Positions 23,718 to 32,784 of a stretch of DNA of 32,950 nucleotides are shown piece by piece. The DNA is from an uncultured Myxococcales bacterium. GTDB lineage: Bacteria; Myxococcota_A; Polyangia; Nannocystales; Nannocystaceae. Below the pieces are notes generated by a model. That model was not told where the DNA came from and made no database searches. It was given only the letters and a program-made list of their open reading frames with translations. Made by a program: the position numbers and the translations under genes. Position 1 is the first letter of the stretch. The number at the start of each line of letters is the position of its first letter. Location: NCBI GenBank assembly GCA_902826865.1, contig CADEGN010000050.1, positions 1-32,950 on the forward strand. Reading direction: 5' to 3'.

Positions 23718-26354
23718 TCACGCCGCGCGACGCGACCCGAGGTGTTCGCCAAGTGTTGCGAGCATGACGGCCGCCCGTGCGTCGTAGGTGTGATCGCGCA
23801 AAACCCGTGCGCGCCCACGATCAGTAAAGCCGCGTCGCCATTCTTCGTCCCCCAAAGCCCGCCGGATCTTGTCCACGAGATCGGCGTCACCATCGAACAG
23901 ACACAGTTCGCTGCCGACTTTGAGGTATTGATCCACGCCCAGCGGACCGAAATCGAGGTGCTGATCCGAGCGTCCCAGCACGAATGCGCCGCAGGCCGAG
24001 GCCTCGAGGACCCGCGGATGCAGATTGCAGCGCGTGTTGATGTGCAGGATCACCTTGTGGCGCTGGTACATCTCGCGAAGCTGCGGACCAGGCGTGACTT
24101 GGCCGCGATGATGCGCCTTGAACCGCTCGATCGACTCCCAGCCACGCCCGTACAAGGCCAACGGTAGACCTGCGGCGAGTACGAGGTCAGCGATGCGGAC
24201 GCGGTCGATGTGACGCGCGACCATCAGGCACTGATACGCAAGCTCGTTCTCTTGCGCCGGGGACACGCGAAGTCGGAGATCGGAGAGAACTTCCTGCAGC
24301 AGCGGGCGCAGCGGCCCGATTCCTGAGGGCACCTCCGCCATTTGGAGCATGCGGCGCTCGATCGCGCGAAACAGGCCTGGGGCGGACGGCGAGTCGGTTG
24401 GAAACGACAGGTGCGTTGCGTACGCAACGCTGTCGTCCGCGACGATCTCCGGCTGATGAAAGTAAACGGCGGGATCGACCGCGAACGGAAGAGCGACACA
24501 GTGAGGATAACCGATCTGCAGGTAGTGATCACGCAGCGGCAAGCTCCATGCGAATGCGAGATCATTTGCACCCAAGCGACCGATCGTTTTCGCGTCCGCT
24601 AGGCCAGGCAGCTCGTCGAGGATCCACGAGAGCACCGGCACATTTGAAGGCACAAGCGACCCGTACTCCGGTCGGATGTGGTCGAGAAACACCACAAGAT
24701 CCGGCCGAAACCGCTCAAGAGCGCGAACGATTTCTGTGGCTTCGAGCTGCTCGCTAGCGTGGTTCTCGATCAGGATCTCGGTCTCGTGTCCGAGTGCCGC
24801 GAACCCAGCCATGAGGCTGCGGGCGACGTGCTGCAACACCGTGGTATGGATCGACGTCCACGTCCAGATGCGCAGCTGACCCCCGGTCTCGAGCTTCGCG
24901 ATCGTGTCGGCGGCGTCGCGGTCCGCGTACGCCGCGTGAAGAGATCGTGCAAGTCCGTCACGTTCCACCGCACGCTCGGTCTCGAGGGCCGTGAGCTCAT
25001 CGAGGAGTACTCGACTACACGCCGCTCGGACCCGCGGAAGCGGGTGACGTGGGTGGTTGCGAAACCACGCCACGGCTCGTGCTTCGGCATCCGACCCGAT
25101 CTCGATCCACTCGAAGCGGTCTTGGCGCAATACGTCGCGCAAGTCGATCGCCGCGCACAACTCACCGAGCAGTGCGGGAGTCGACTCGGTGCCGACCACC
25201 GCCTGCCGCCAGTTCGGCGTCTCCGAAAACACGCGATTCTCGGTGACACCGACAAGAGCGGCGTAGTTCGACAACTGACCGATGAAGGCGTGTAGACGCC
25301 CGAGCGGCGCGCGAGGGTCGAGCTGGGCGCGCAGCGCAAGCGGGCGCTCTGGCGCGTTTCGTGCTTTCCATCGTCCACCCTCGTTCGTCACCACGAGGGG
25401 GTATTCGCTCCGGTCCACCTTGAAGCGATCACCGACACCGCGGAGCCGCCATGGAAGTTCGCACCACAGGACCTCGGCATCGAGCGGTTCCGCCTCAGCG
25501 ATCGCATCGGCCAGGGCGGGCCATTCGCCGCCCAAATGGGCGAGGTTCGCCGACAGGATCGAGGCGGCACTTGCCGCGATCTCTTCGGCCGCGGCCGCGA
25601 AGTCGAGATCGGCAGCAACGCGAGCCGCCTCGGGCACGTCGGATCGGGCGAGCCAGTGCCGTGCGCGACCTGGTGCACCCAGGCTGGCCCATGTGACCGC
25701 GAGTCGGCTGGCCAGTCGTGGCGACGGAGACTGCCTCTCGATCGCGAGGTACCAGAGCAGCGCCGTATGGAACACTTCCTGGTCGAACATCAGATCAGCC
25801 CAGGCGTGCGCGGCAGCGAGGTGCGCCGACGTGACCGTCTGTCCGTCCAGAAGCGCGTCCCGCATGCGCGCCCCCCCCTCCCACAGCAGATCGCTAACGG
25901 CCGCGTTCAGCCGTGACGCGGCCGCGAAGTGCCGCGGTGCTACCTTCGGGTCGACGATCCAGATGGCGCGACTGAGTTCGCAACGCTGGCTCGTCCACCA
26001 CTGCAGCAACGCATGCTCGGGATCACACGCGTCCTCGCCTGGTGCCCAGTACATCGCCCAAACTGCAACAGGTCCGGTCGATGCTTGGGCGCGCTCAACC
26101 AGATTCGCCCAGGACTCGTGATCCGGCTCCAGTAACACGACTCGGCGGAGCTGCGGCAACAGCTCGCGCAGCGCCGAGATCGTGGCACCCCCGCGCGACC
26201 CGATCGCAATCGCGCAGGTGATTTCGCTAACCGGGCAAGCGCTGGCGATGACGGCGTCGGTGATCGACTTCAGGATTCCGTCGCGCGGGGCGGCCGGCAG
26301 CGATACGGGGTCGGCCGAGGGAGCAGTGACGAGCTCAGAAATACGGCGGATCAT
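23718..26354 (-). CDS. Large CgeB-like glycosyltransferase with N-terminal Rossmann-like domain
   Basis: 878 residues from ATG 26354, with AGGAA about 13 nt upstream. The C-terminal ~370 residues form a GT-B glycosyltransferase of the CgeB/Glyco_trans_1_2 type. The first Rossmann lobe includes FRPDLVVFLDHIRPEYG and VPVLSWILDELPG. The donor-site region is HKVILHINTRCNLHPRVLEASACGAFVLG, and it ends in DRGRARVLRDHTYDARA. The N-terminal part has a nucleotide-fold start (AIAIGSRGGATISAL, VVLLEPDHESWANL) like that of class I methyltransferases or MAF-type proteins. A helical, Ala-rich middle follows. No signal or membrane segment, so cytosolic. It is the last of three close genes on this strand (25 bp after the previous stop). 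Donor and acceptor sugars are unknown. Confidence 0.88.
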   Translation of the reverse strand: MIRRISELVTAPSADPVSLPAAPRDGILKSITDAVIASACPVSEITCAIAIGSRGGATISALRELLPQLRRVVLLEPDHESWANLVERAQASTGPVAVWAMYWAPGEDACDPEHALLQWWTSQRCELSRAIWIVDPKVAPRHFAAASRLNAAVSDLLWEGGARMRDALLDGQTVTSAHLAAAHAWADLMFDQEVFHTALLWYLAIERQSPSPRLASRLAVTWASLGAPGRARHWLARSDVPEAARVAADLDFAAAAEEIAASAASILSANLAHLGGEWPALADAIAEAEPLDAEVLWCELPWRLRGVGDRFKVDRSEYPLVVTNEGGRWKARNAPERPLALRAQLDPRAPLGRLHAFIGQLSNYAALVGVTENRVFSETPNWRQAVVGTESTPALLGELCAAIDLRDVLRQDRFEWIEIGSDAEARAVAWFRNHPRHPLPRVRAACSRVLLDELTALETERAVERDGLARSLHAAYADRDAADTIAKLETGGQLRIWTWTSIHTTVLQHVARSLMAGFAALGHETEILIENHASEQLEATEIVRALERFRPDLVVFLDHIRPEYGSLVPSNVPVLSWILDELPGLADAKTIGRLGANDLAFAWSLPLRDHYLQIGYPHCVALPFAVDPAVYFHQPEIVADDSVAYATHLSFPTDSPSAPGLFRAIERRMLQMAEVPSGIGPLRPLLQEVLSDLRLRVSPAQENELAYQCLMVARHIDRVRIADLVLAAGLPLALYGRGWESIERFKAHHRGQVTPGPQLREMYQRHKVILHINTRCNLHPRVLEASACGAFVLGRSDQHLDFGPLGVDQYLKVGSELCLFDGDADLVDKIRRALGDEEWRRGFTDRGRARVLRDHTYDARAAVMLATLGEHLGSRRAA

Positions 26355-26379
26355 CGGCGTGGAAGTTCCTCAGAGAGCA

Positions 26380-27513
26380 TCAGATTTGGGCCACGTCGCG
26401 TAGCACTTCGTGCGCACGATGCGTCCACGTGTGGCGCTCGCGGATCGCTGCGGCCGCGTTTCTGCGGATCCGCTGGGCCCGTGCAGGGTCTCGACGCAGC
26501 TCGGTCAAGCGCTCGCCAAGGGTCTCGAGGGAGAAGGGAACGTAATGGACGAACGGCTCGAATAGGGATGCGATTCCACCAGGGTAGTGATCGCTCTTGG
26601 TCTCGCGCCACAACAAGAGTCCGCCTTGCCCCATCACGTCCATGGAACGAAAGTGGATGCCGGTACCCTCGTGCAGGTTGGCGGCGGCGGCAGCATAGGC
26701 CCTGCGCATTTCGTCCGGCCGGCTGAGCCAGCCGCGGTAGTACGGGGCGTACTTCGACCAGCGCGACCAGTTGACCGGCCCATACAGCGCGACGCTGTCG
26801 GTTGCCGCGAGGGCGGTGTCGACCAGCTCCGTGCGATTGAGGTGGCGAACCACCCTCCCTGTAATGTCGTAGCGAAGCACGTCGTCGGCCACGAGCGGGT
26901 GCCCGCACGCCGCCACGCACGCCGCCGAGACGACATCGAGAAAACTCTCCACGGACTGCGGCGCGTCGCGGCCAGTAATCAGCGCGTTCTCGATCGCGGG
27001 CAGCAGTTCTCCGAATGTCAGCGCGCCGCAGCCGGTGACATCGCGGGCCAGCTCCGCGGGTGACCATGGATTGGGGATATGCCCAGCGAACCCGACATCG
27101 ACTTCCTGGCGCAGCGGCGTCTCGACATACTCGCGATCACAGGTGCCGGGACCAAACCACCGGTGGTAGCCCGCATCGTGGGGATAGTGGTCCATCCACG
27201 ACTCCCCGAACAGGTATGTCACCTCGCTACCGACGAAGTGCTCGAGCGGACGGCCATTGAAGTCGACCACCCAACACACATGGGCAACGTCGCGCGGCAA
27301 GAACTCAGCATCGCGGCGCGGACGGTTCATTTCGAACACGAGATCGGGCTTGTGCGCCGCGCACCACTCGGCCATGTCCGCGGGACCGAGGTGAGCAAGG
27401 GCTCCACTCGCCTCCACACCCGCGCGGGCGAAGCCCCGGACGATTTGCCGCAAGAGCCCCCGGTAGAAATCGGTGTCGCGGGGCAAGAAGACGGAGACGC
27501 GACGTATGCTCAT
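26380..27513 (-). CDS. CgeB-family glycosyltransferase-like protein
   Basis: 377 residues from ATG 27513, whose ATG overlaps the upstream stop by four bases (ATGA). The open frame starts at 27609, but that would lie inside the previous gene. The protein opens with a Rossmann strand and helix (VSVFLPRDTDFYRGLLRQIV), then KPDLVFEMNR and VAHVCWVVDFNGRP, the usual CgeB layout. The C-terminal half has the spore-protein CgeB/Glyco_trans_1_2 pattern: AAAANLHEGTGIHFRSMDVMGQGGLLL, FEPFVHYVPFSLETLGERL and RERHTWTHRAHEVL. It shares this fold with the larger downstream protein, so the two may act on the same glycan in sequence. Specific sugars cannot be assigned. Confidence 0.88.
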   Translation of the reverse strand: MSIRRVSVFLPRDTDFYRGLLRQIVRGFARAGVEASGALAHLGPADMAEWCAAHKPDLVFEMNRPRRDAEFLPRDVAHVCWVVDFNGRPLEHFVGSEVTYLFGESWMDHYPHDAGYHRWFGPGTCDREYVETPLRQEVDVGFAGHIPNPWSPAELARDVTGCGALTFGELLPAIENALITGRDAPQSVESFLDVVSAACVAACGHPLVADDVLRYDITGRVVRHLNRTELVDTALAATDSVALYGPVNWSRWSKYAPYYRGWLSRPDEMRRAYAAAAANLHEGTGIHFRSMDVMGQGGLLLWRETKSDHYPGGIASLFEPFVHYVPFSLETLGERLTELRRDPARAQRIRRNAAAAIRERHTWTHRAHEVLRDVAQI

Positions 27514-28784
27514 TGAATCGTCTCCAGGAGCGCCAGCCCATCCGCGCACGTGCGCTCGGCGGTGAACATCCTCTGGGCCCGAGCCACGTTTGCCCGCAGG
27601 CGCGACCAATCTGCAGCATCAAGAATCGCGGACAGCCTTGGGATGTCGTGCGCGCTGACGACGAGGCCGACGCCAAGACGCTCGATCAGCGACGCCATGA
27701 ACGTCAGCTCAGGGCTCACGACCACCGGCAGTCCGGCCGCGAGGTAGGCGAACATCTTGCTCGCAAGCGCGGTCTGGAGGTGCCGCCTACCAACCACATG
27801 GTCGGGCGGAAATCGGTAGAGGAGCAACCCGACGTCCTGTTGCTCGGCCATCGCGGCCATGAGTTCACGCGGGGCCAGGCGTGGCACCAGCGTGAACGCG
27901 TCGGCGACCCGAGCGTAGGCGGCGTATTCCTCCAGCTCTCCTGGGCCGGCACCGGCGCCGACCAGCGCCGTGACGCGCATGCCCTGTTCGACGAGATCTC
28001 GAACCACCGGCAGCACATTTAGGTCTCCGAACACGCGCGGTGCGCTCGTACTGCCCTTGATCTGACCGGCGTGAACGAGACGCCACGGACCATCATGATG
28101 GGCGCGCGGCGGATGCATCCATGCCGCGGGCGGTGCCGGGAAGATCCGTAACTCAGGCACACAGCGATCGGCCACGACTGCATCGAGCAGCGGGCCCCCA
28201 TGCTTGTGCACGAACGCCGCAACGTGCCCGCGAATCCAGCGCTCCGCCAGTCGCATCAGCGCGATCTCGCCGGCCGCAAAAACCCCCTCGACCACGAACA
28301 CGTCGGCGTGCTCTGGATCGATGAACACATCCATCCAGTCCCAGAGCTCCTGGACGACACGCAAGCCCGGGTTGGCGGACATCATCAACTGCGAGAGAAA
28401 CGACCAGCGACCGTGGGCTTGTAGCCAGACCGCTCGCTCTCCCAGGCGTCGGGCGAGTTCAGCCAAGCGCGCCAGGGATCCGCCGCAATCGTAGACAGCA
28501 TCGAACGTTCCACTCGGCGGCCCGCCTTGGAGGTACACAGCAACGGCGGGCCGCCCTTGCGCGCGTAGGACGGTGGCCAGGTACTCGAGGCTCGGGAAGT
28601 TGCCGTGGTGCACGGCGACAAACACAACGGCGCGAGGGTCGGCGGCCGCGTGCGAAAATGCGTCGATTGCAGGGATGTCGCCCGCGTCGAGCTGCCATCG
28701 ACTCCGCAGCAGGTCGCGCACGATCGGCGCACAACTCGGCACCTTCGCCAGCGGCAGCCCGAGTGCTTCGGGATCACGGAGCAC
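27510..28784 (-). CDS. GT-B glycosyltransferase (GT4-like)
   Basis: 424 residues from GTG 28784. That start is chosen because a GAGGAAGG ribosome-binding sequence sits directly in front, though very close; a TTG at 28880 would add 32 residues and is also possible. The N-terminal lobe begins AVVFVAVHHGNFPSLEYLATVL. The C-terminal lobe has the linker-strand WRLVHAGQIKG, then VRDLVEQGMRVTALVGAG and the donor-site block DVGLLLYRFPPDHVVG....ALASKMFAYLAAGLPVVVSPE, in which LASKMFAYLAAGLPVV resembles the E-x7-E region of GT4 enzymes (KxFEYLAAGLPVV). First gene of the minus-strand arm of the polysaccharide locus, divergent from the epimerase and overlapping the next gene by four bases. Confidence 0.88.
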   Translation of the reverse strand: MLRDPEALGLPLAKVPSCAPIVRDLLRSRWQLDAGDIPAIDAFSHAAADPRAVVFVAVHHGNFPSLEYLATVLRAQGRPAVAVYLQGGPPSGTFDAVYDCGGSLARLAELARRLGERAVWLQAHGRWSFLSQLMMSANPGLRVVQELWDWMDVFIDPEHADVFVVEGVFAAGEIALMRLAERWIRGHVAAFVHKHGGPLLDAVVADRCVPELRIFPAPPAAWMHPPRAHHDGPWRLVHAGQIKGSTSAPRVFGDLNVLPVVRDLVEQGMRVTALVGAGAGPGELEEYAAYARVADAFTLVPRLAPRELMAAMAEQQDVGLLLYRFPPDHVVGRRHLQTALASKMFAYLAAGLPVVVSPELTFMASLIERLGVGLVVSAHDIPRLSAILDAADWSRLRANVARAQRMFTAERTCADGLALLETIQ

Positions 28785-28941
28785 CCCTTCCTCATTCCAT
28801 CGCCGGCAGCCCCCGACCGGCCCGATGCGGGGCAGGACGGGCCTGTAGGTGCACCGGGGCTCGGCTCGCCCCGAGATCAAACGGGCCGGTGGACCAACAC
28901 TGGCCGACGGCCATCGCGATCACTACATGGCGGGTACGGTC

Positions 28942-29952
28942 ATGACGACCCGCAAAGTCATCGTCACCGGCGGGGCCGGTTTCATCGGCAGTCACCTCGT
29001 CGAGCGTCTAGTCGCTGAGGGGCACGAAGTTCACGTCGTGGACGACTTCTCGACCGGACGACGCGAGAACCTGAGGGGCCTCGTTTCGGAACCGCGCCTG
29101 ATCATCCACGCAGCTGACGTCGCCCATCTCGACCGCGTCGTCCCGATCGTGCGCGGAGCCGCGCACGTCTACCACCTGGCCGCATTGGCGGACATCGTGC
29201 CCTCGATCGAAAACCCGTTGGCGTATACGCACGCCAACGTCGACGGCACCATCGCGATGCTCGAGGCCGCGCGCCAGGCCGGCGTGCAGCGGTTCATCTA
29301 CGCCGCGTCGTCGTCTTGTTACGGGATCCCCGATGCATATCCGACGGCAGAACCCGCGCCTTGTCGTCCGCAGTACCCGTACGCCCTGACCAAGTACCTG
29401 GGTGAACAAGCTGTGCTCCATTGGGCTGCGGTCTACGGCCTGCCGGCCTTGGCACTGCGCCTGTTCAACGTCTACGGCCCGCGCTCGAGGACGAGTGGCA
29501 CGTACGGGGCCATGTTCGGGGTTTTCCTGGCCCAGAAGCTCGCCGGCGAACCCTTCACCGTGGTCGGCGACGGCAACCAAAGCCGCGACTTCACCTTCGT
29601 GAGCGACGTCGTCGACGCGTTCGTCCGCGCCGGCGCGAGCGACCTCGTTGGCCGCGCGTTCAACGTTGGCACCGGCTCGCCGACCACGGTGAATCGCATA
29701 TGTCAGCTCCTCGGCGGGGAGGTTGTTCACGTTCCACGGCGCCCCGGAGAACCCGACTGCACGCACGCGGACGCGAGCGCGATTGGCCGGGAACTGGGCT
29801 GGCAGCCGCGCGTGCCCATCGAACAAGGCGTGGCGGAGATGCTCGCGCGCATCACCGACTGGCAAACCGCGCCCGTCTGGACGCCCGAGACGATCGCGGT
29901 CGCGACCTCGGCGTGGTTTCAACACCTCGGACGAGGGCGTGATGCCGCCTAA
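28942..29952 (+). CDS. NAD-dependent nucleotide-sugar epimerase/dehydratase
   Basis: 336 residues from ATG 28942; starts at 28927 and 28849 exist but lengthen the protein beyond the family's usual beginning. An extended short-chain dehydrogenase: the NAD motif GGAGFIG lies directly after the first strand, Asp residues at the end of strand 2 (VVDDFSTGRREN) indicate NAD preference, and the active site is SSSCYG with YPYALTK (Tyr-x-x-x-Lys). The C-terminal motifs LRLFNVYGPRS, SRDFTFVSDVVDA and RAFNVGTG are standard for UDP-sugar 4-epimerases of the GalE/WbpP group. Likely makes a nucleotide-sugar precursor for the glycan made by the divergent glycosyltransferases. Its stop overlaps the start of the next gene by 11 bp. 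Confidence 0.93.
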   Translation: MTTRKVIVTGGAGFIGSHLVERLVAEGHEVHVVDDFSTGRRENLRGLVSEPRLIIHAADVAHLDRVVPIVRGAAHVYHLAALADIVPSIENPLAYTHANVDGTIAMLEAARQAGVQRFIYAASSSCYGIPDAYPTAEPAPCRPQYPYALTKYLGEQAVLHWAAVYGLPALALRLFNVYGPRSRTSGTYGAMFGVFLAQKLAGEPFTVVGDGNQSRDFTFVSDVVDAFVRAGASDLVGRAFNVGTGSPTTVNRICQLLGGEVVHVPRRPGEPDCTHADASAIGRELGWQPRVPIEQGVAEMLARITDWQTAPVWTPETIAVATSAWFQHLGRGRDAA

Positions 29953-31465
29953 GATCCTCGACTTTGCTGCGCTCGCTGCCGAAGTTCGCGAGCGCCGCAT
30001 GCAGGGTCAGCGGGTCGCCTTGATCCACGGGCGCATTGCCGACGCCTCCGACCTCGATCGCCACATGTTGCGCTCGGTCCGGGCGAGCTCCGACCTCGTC
30101 GTCGTGACCGTCGCGGAGCACTACGACGGGCCGAGCGCCAACGAACGCACCGGACTTGCCGCGTCGCTCGACGAGGTCGACCTGGTGGGACTGGTGGGCG
30201 ATCCGAGTGCGGCGCGAACCATCGCCGCGCTCGAACCCGATGTCTATGCGTTTTCGACCATGGGCAACGCCGATGGTCCGACATCCGACGAGCTCGATGC
30301 GCTGGCGGCCGCCGGCGCCGAGCTGTTCACCCTCAGCCGCCGCGGCGACACGCTGGTTGAGTGGCGCCAACGCGCAGAGCCAGGCAGCCGCGAGCGCCAA
30401 CGATTCGCTGCTTCGCTGCGAACTCGCTTTGGTATGCCCGACGTTGTCGCCGGACTCACGGCCATGCGTGGGGCCAAAGTCGCGGTGTTCGGCGAGACGA
30501 TTATCGATGAGTACGCGTATTGCGACGCCATCGGCAAGAGCGGCAAAGAGCCGATGATCGTCAATCGCTTTCTCAGCTGCGACGCCCAGGCCGGCGGCGT
30601 TCTGGCCGTCGCCAACCACCTCGCCGACTTCTGTGACCACGTCGAGGTCGTAAGTGCCCTCGGATCGGTCGATCGGCGCGAGTCATTTGTCCGCGCCGGC
30701 CTGCGCCCTGAGGTTCGGCCAACGTTCGTGACCAAGCATGGTTCGCCGACGATCGTGAAGCGGCGTTATATCGACGCCTACAGCCGCGCGAAGATGATGG
30801 GCGTCTACCACATGGACACCTCACCGATCGCCGGGGCAGACGAGACCGCGCTCGTCGAGGAGATCGAGAGCGCGCTTGAGCGTTGCGACGTCGCGATCGT
30901 CGCGGACTACGGCCACGGACTTCTCACGCGTCGGGCGGTTGACGTCCTCACCCGGGGCGCAGGGTTCCTGGCCGTCAATACTCAGCTCAACGCCGCAAAC
31001 GCCGGCTACCACGTCCTGTCGAAATACCCGCGGGCTGACTACGCGTGCCTGCACGAGGGCGAGCTCCGGCTCGATGCCCGTGATCTCCACGGCGACCTGC
31101 CGCAAATGCTCAGCGAGACCGCGCGGCGCATGGGCGCGCGCGCGATCATGGCGACCCAGGGGCGTCAGGGCACAATGATGTACGCCCAAGGCCAGGGCGT
31201 CGTCCATTGCCCCGCGCTCGCCCAGATCGTGGTTGAGCGCATCGGCGCGGGCGATGCGGTTCTGGCGATTTCGTCGGTCGCCCTCGCCTGCGGGATGGCA
31301 CCTGAGCTGACCAGCGTGCTCGGCAATCTAGCGGGGGCGCAAATGGTGGCGGTGATGGGCAACAGCGCGTCGATCCGTAAGAGCCGGTTGGTAGAGAGCG
31401 TGCGCCACCTGTTGAGTGCACCGGCTGAGGGTGACGGCGAGGCCCGTCGGGCCGCTGGGAGCTGA
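29942..31465 (+). CDS. HldE-like protein with reversed domain order: degenerate nucleotidyltransferase domain + PfkB sugar kinase
   Basis: 507 residues from ATG 29942, preceded by GAGGGCG. The C-terminal ~320 residues are a PfkB/ribokinase-type kinase: VAVFGETIIDEYAYCDAIGKSG, the GGVLAVANHLADF sugar loop, VSALGSVDRRESF, and the catalytic GAGDAVLA near the end. This is the kinase type that phosphorylates heptose-7-phosphate in HldE. The N-terminal ~150 residues follow the cytidylyl/adenylyltransferase fold (RVALIHGRIAD..., SSDLVVVTVAEH, LDEVDLVGLV, ALEPDVYAFSTMG), but where HxGH should stand the sequence reads SDLD (36-39). That half is probably not catalytic. HldE itself has the kinase first. 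Next to gmhB and an HddC-like gene, its role is probably phosphorylation of a heptose 7-phosphate. Confidence 0.88.
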   Translation: MPPKILDFAALAAEVRERRMQGQRVALIHGRIADASDLDRHMLRSVRASSDLVVVTVAEHYDGPSANERTGLAASLDEVDLVGLVGDPSAARTIAALEPDVYAFSTMGNADGPTSDELDALAAAGAELFTLSRRGDTLVEWRQRAEPGSRERQRFAASLRTRFGMPDVVAGLTAMRGAKVAVFGETIIDEYAYCDAIGKSGKEPMIVNRFLSCDAQAGGVLAVANHLADFCDHVEVVSALGSVDRRESFVRAGLRPEVRPTFVTKHGSPTIVKRRYIDAYSRAKMMGVYHMDTSPIAGADETALVEEIESALERCDVAIVADYGHGLLTRRAVDVLTRGAGFLAVNTQLNAANAGYHVLSKYPRADYACLHEGELRLDARDLHGDLPQMLSETARRMGARAIMATQGRQGTMMYAQGQGVVHCPALAQIVVERIGAGDAVLAISSVALACGMAPELTSVLGNLAGAQMVAVMGNSASIRKSRLVESVRHLLSAPAEGDGEARRAAGS

Positions 31466-31467
31466 AC

Positions 31468-32055
31468 ATGGCAGAGCTCGCCCGCGCTGTGTTTCTCGAT
31501 CGTGACGGCGTACTGGTCGAGGACCGCGGCGCGCTCACGTCGACGGATCACATCCGCGTGTTGCCTGGAGCGGCCTCGGCGCTGCGCGCCCTGCACGACG
31601 CGGGCTGGGCGCTGGTCGTCGTCACCAATCAGCCGGCAGTGGCCCGCGGCTTGCTGTCGACCAGCGAGGTGTGGAGCCTGCAGCACGCGATCGAGCGCGA
31701 ACTCCATGACGCGGGCGCGCCAGCCCTGGACGGCTTCTACTTCTGCCCGCACCACCCGCGGGCAAACCTTGCCGCCTATCGCAAGAGCTGCGACTGCCGC
31801 AAACCATCGGCGGGGATGATCTCGGAAGCGTGCCAAGCGCTAGGCCTCGACCCGTCTGCAAGTGTGATGGTCGGGGATCGACCATCGGACATTGCCGCGG
31901 GAGCGCGCGCTGGATGCCGCACGGTGTGGGTGCAAACCGGCCGCCACGCCGATCCCCCGATCGAAGTCGAGGGCGGCTTTTCGACCCCAGCTGCTGATCA
32001 CACGTGCGCCGACCTCAGCGCGGCCGCGCGGTGGATCCTCGAGGGGGCGACATGA
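31468..32055 (+). CDS. gmhB: Heptose 1,7-bisphosphate 7-phosphatase (GmhB-like)
   Basis: 195 residues from ATG 31468, two bases after the previous stop, with GGGAGC upstream. HAD-superfamily motifs are complete: FLDRDGV (Asp11 nucleophile, Asp13 acid/base), VTNQPAVARG (motif II), CRKPSAGMI (motif III Lys) and MVGDRPSDI (motif IV acidic pair). The zinc-binding insert of the GmhB/HisB group is intact: CPHHP followed by CDCRKP. It removes the 7-phosphate from D-glycero-D-manno-heptose 1,7-bisphosphate in the cytosol, the step between the kinase and the nucleotidyltransferase, both of which flank it. It overlaps the next gene by four bases. Confidence 0.94.
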   Translation: MAELARAVFLDRDGVLVEDRGALTSTDHIRVLPGAASALRALHDAGWALVVVTNQPAVARGLLSTSEVWSLQHAIERELHDAGAPALDGFYFCPHHPRANLAAYRKSCDCRKPSAGMISEACQALGLDPSASVMVGDRPSDIAAGARAGCRTVWVQTGRHADPPIEVEGGFSTPAADHTCADLSAAARWILEGAT

Positions 32056-32771
32056 AGGCGCTGGTCTTGTGCGCCGGCTTTGGTACGCGCCTGGGCGAGC
32101 TCGGTCGCGAACAGGCGAAGCCGCTCCTTCGAGTCGGCGACCGCAGCATCGTCGAGCACATCCTCGGCAGCCTCGCGACAGCTGGGTGCGACGAGGTGTA
32201 TGTGAATCTGCATCACCACGCCGACCGCTTCCCAGCGACGCTGGGTGACGGCTCGCGCTTTGGTCTGCGGATCCACTACCTTCACGAGCCCGCGCCGCTC
32301 GGAACCGCCGGCACCGCGAGACGCATCGCTGGCGCCCTCGGCGATCAGCCACTACTGGTGCACTACGGTGACATCCTGACGGATCACGATATCCGTGGGC
32401 TTTGGGATCGCCACCTCGTGAGCGACGCGTGGGCAACCATCATGGTCCACCACCGCCCCGGATCGAACAGCTTCGCGATGTTCGGCGACGGCGATCGCAT
32501 CGCAACCTTCATCGAGCGCCCAAGCGCGGCGGTCGACCTCGGAGGACGCACCCCGTGGGCGTTCTCCGGCGTCTGCGTGCTCACGCGCGAAGCGATGTCG
32601 GCGATTCCACGCCAGGTCCCCGCCGACCTCCCGGCGCACCTATTTCCGGAACTCGCGCGGGCAGGTCGCCTGCGCGGCGAGTCACTGGCGGGGTTCCGCT
32701 GCGCCATCGACTCGATCTCTCGCCTCGAGCAAGCCCGCGCCGCATGGCCGACTCGAAGCTCAGCTCCGTGA
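32052..32771 (+). CDS. Sugar-1-phosphate nucleotidyltransferase (HddC-like)
   Basis: 239 residues from ATG 32052 (ATGA overlap with gmhB; the frame opens at 32004 inside gmhB). The nucleotide-binding signature AGFGTRLGELGREQAKPLL (G-x-G-T-R...K-P) is at the N-terminus, and the Mg-binding Asp is in HYGDIL. The FIERP and FSGVCVLTREAM blocks follow. It lacks the left-handed beta-helix found in longer pyrophosphorylases. Placement after GmhB and before GmhA suggests that it activates D-glycero-D-manno-heptose 1-phosphate, as HddC does with GTP; the actual nucleotide cannot be told from sequence. It would replace the adenylyltransferase half that seems lost in the kinase protein. Confidence 0.9.
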   Translation: MKALVLCAGFGTRLGELGREQAKPLLRVGDRSIVEHILGSLATAGCDEVYVNLHHHADRFPATLGDGSRFGLRIHYLHEPAPLGTAGTARRIAGALGDQPLLVHYGDILTDHDIRGLWDRHLVSDAWATIMVHHRPGSNSFAMFGDGDRIATFIERPSAAVDLGGRTPWAFSGVCVLTREAMSAIPRQVPADLPAHLFPELARAGRLRGESLAGFRCAIDSISRLEQARAAWPTRSSAP

Positions 32772-32784
32772 CCAGGACACGAAC

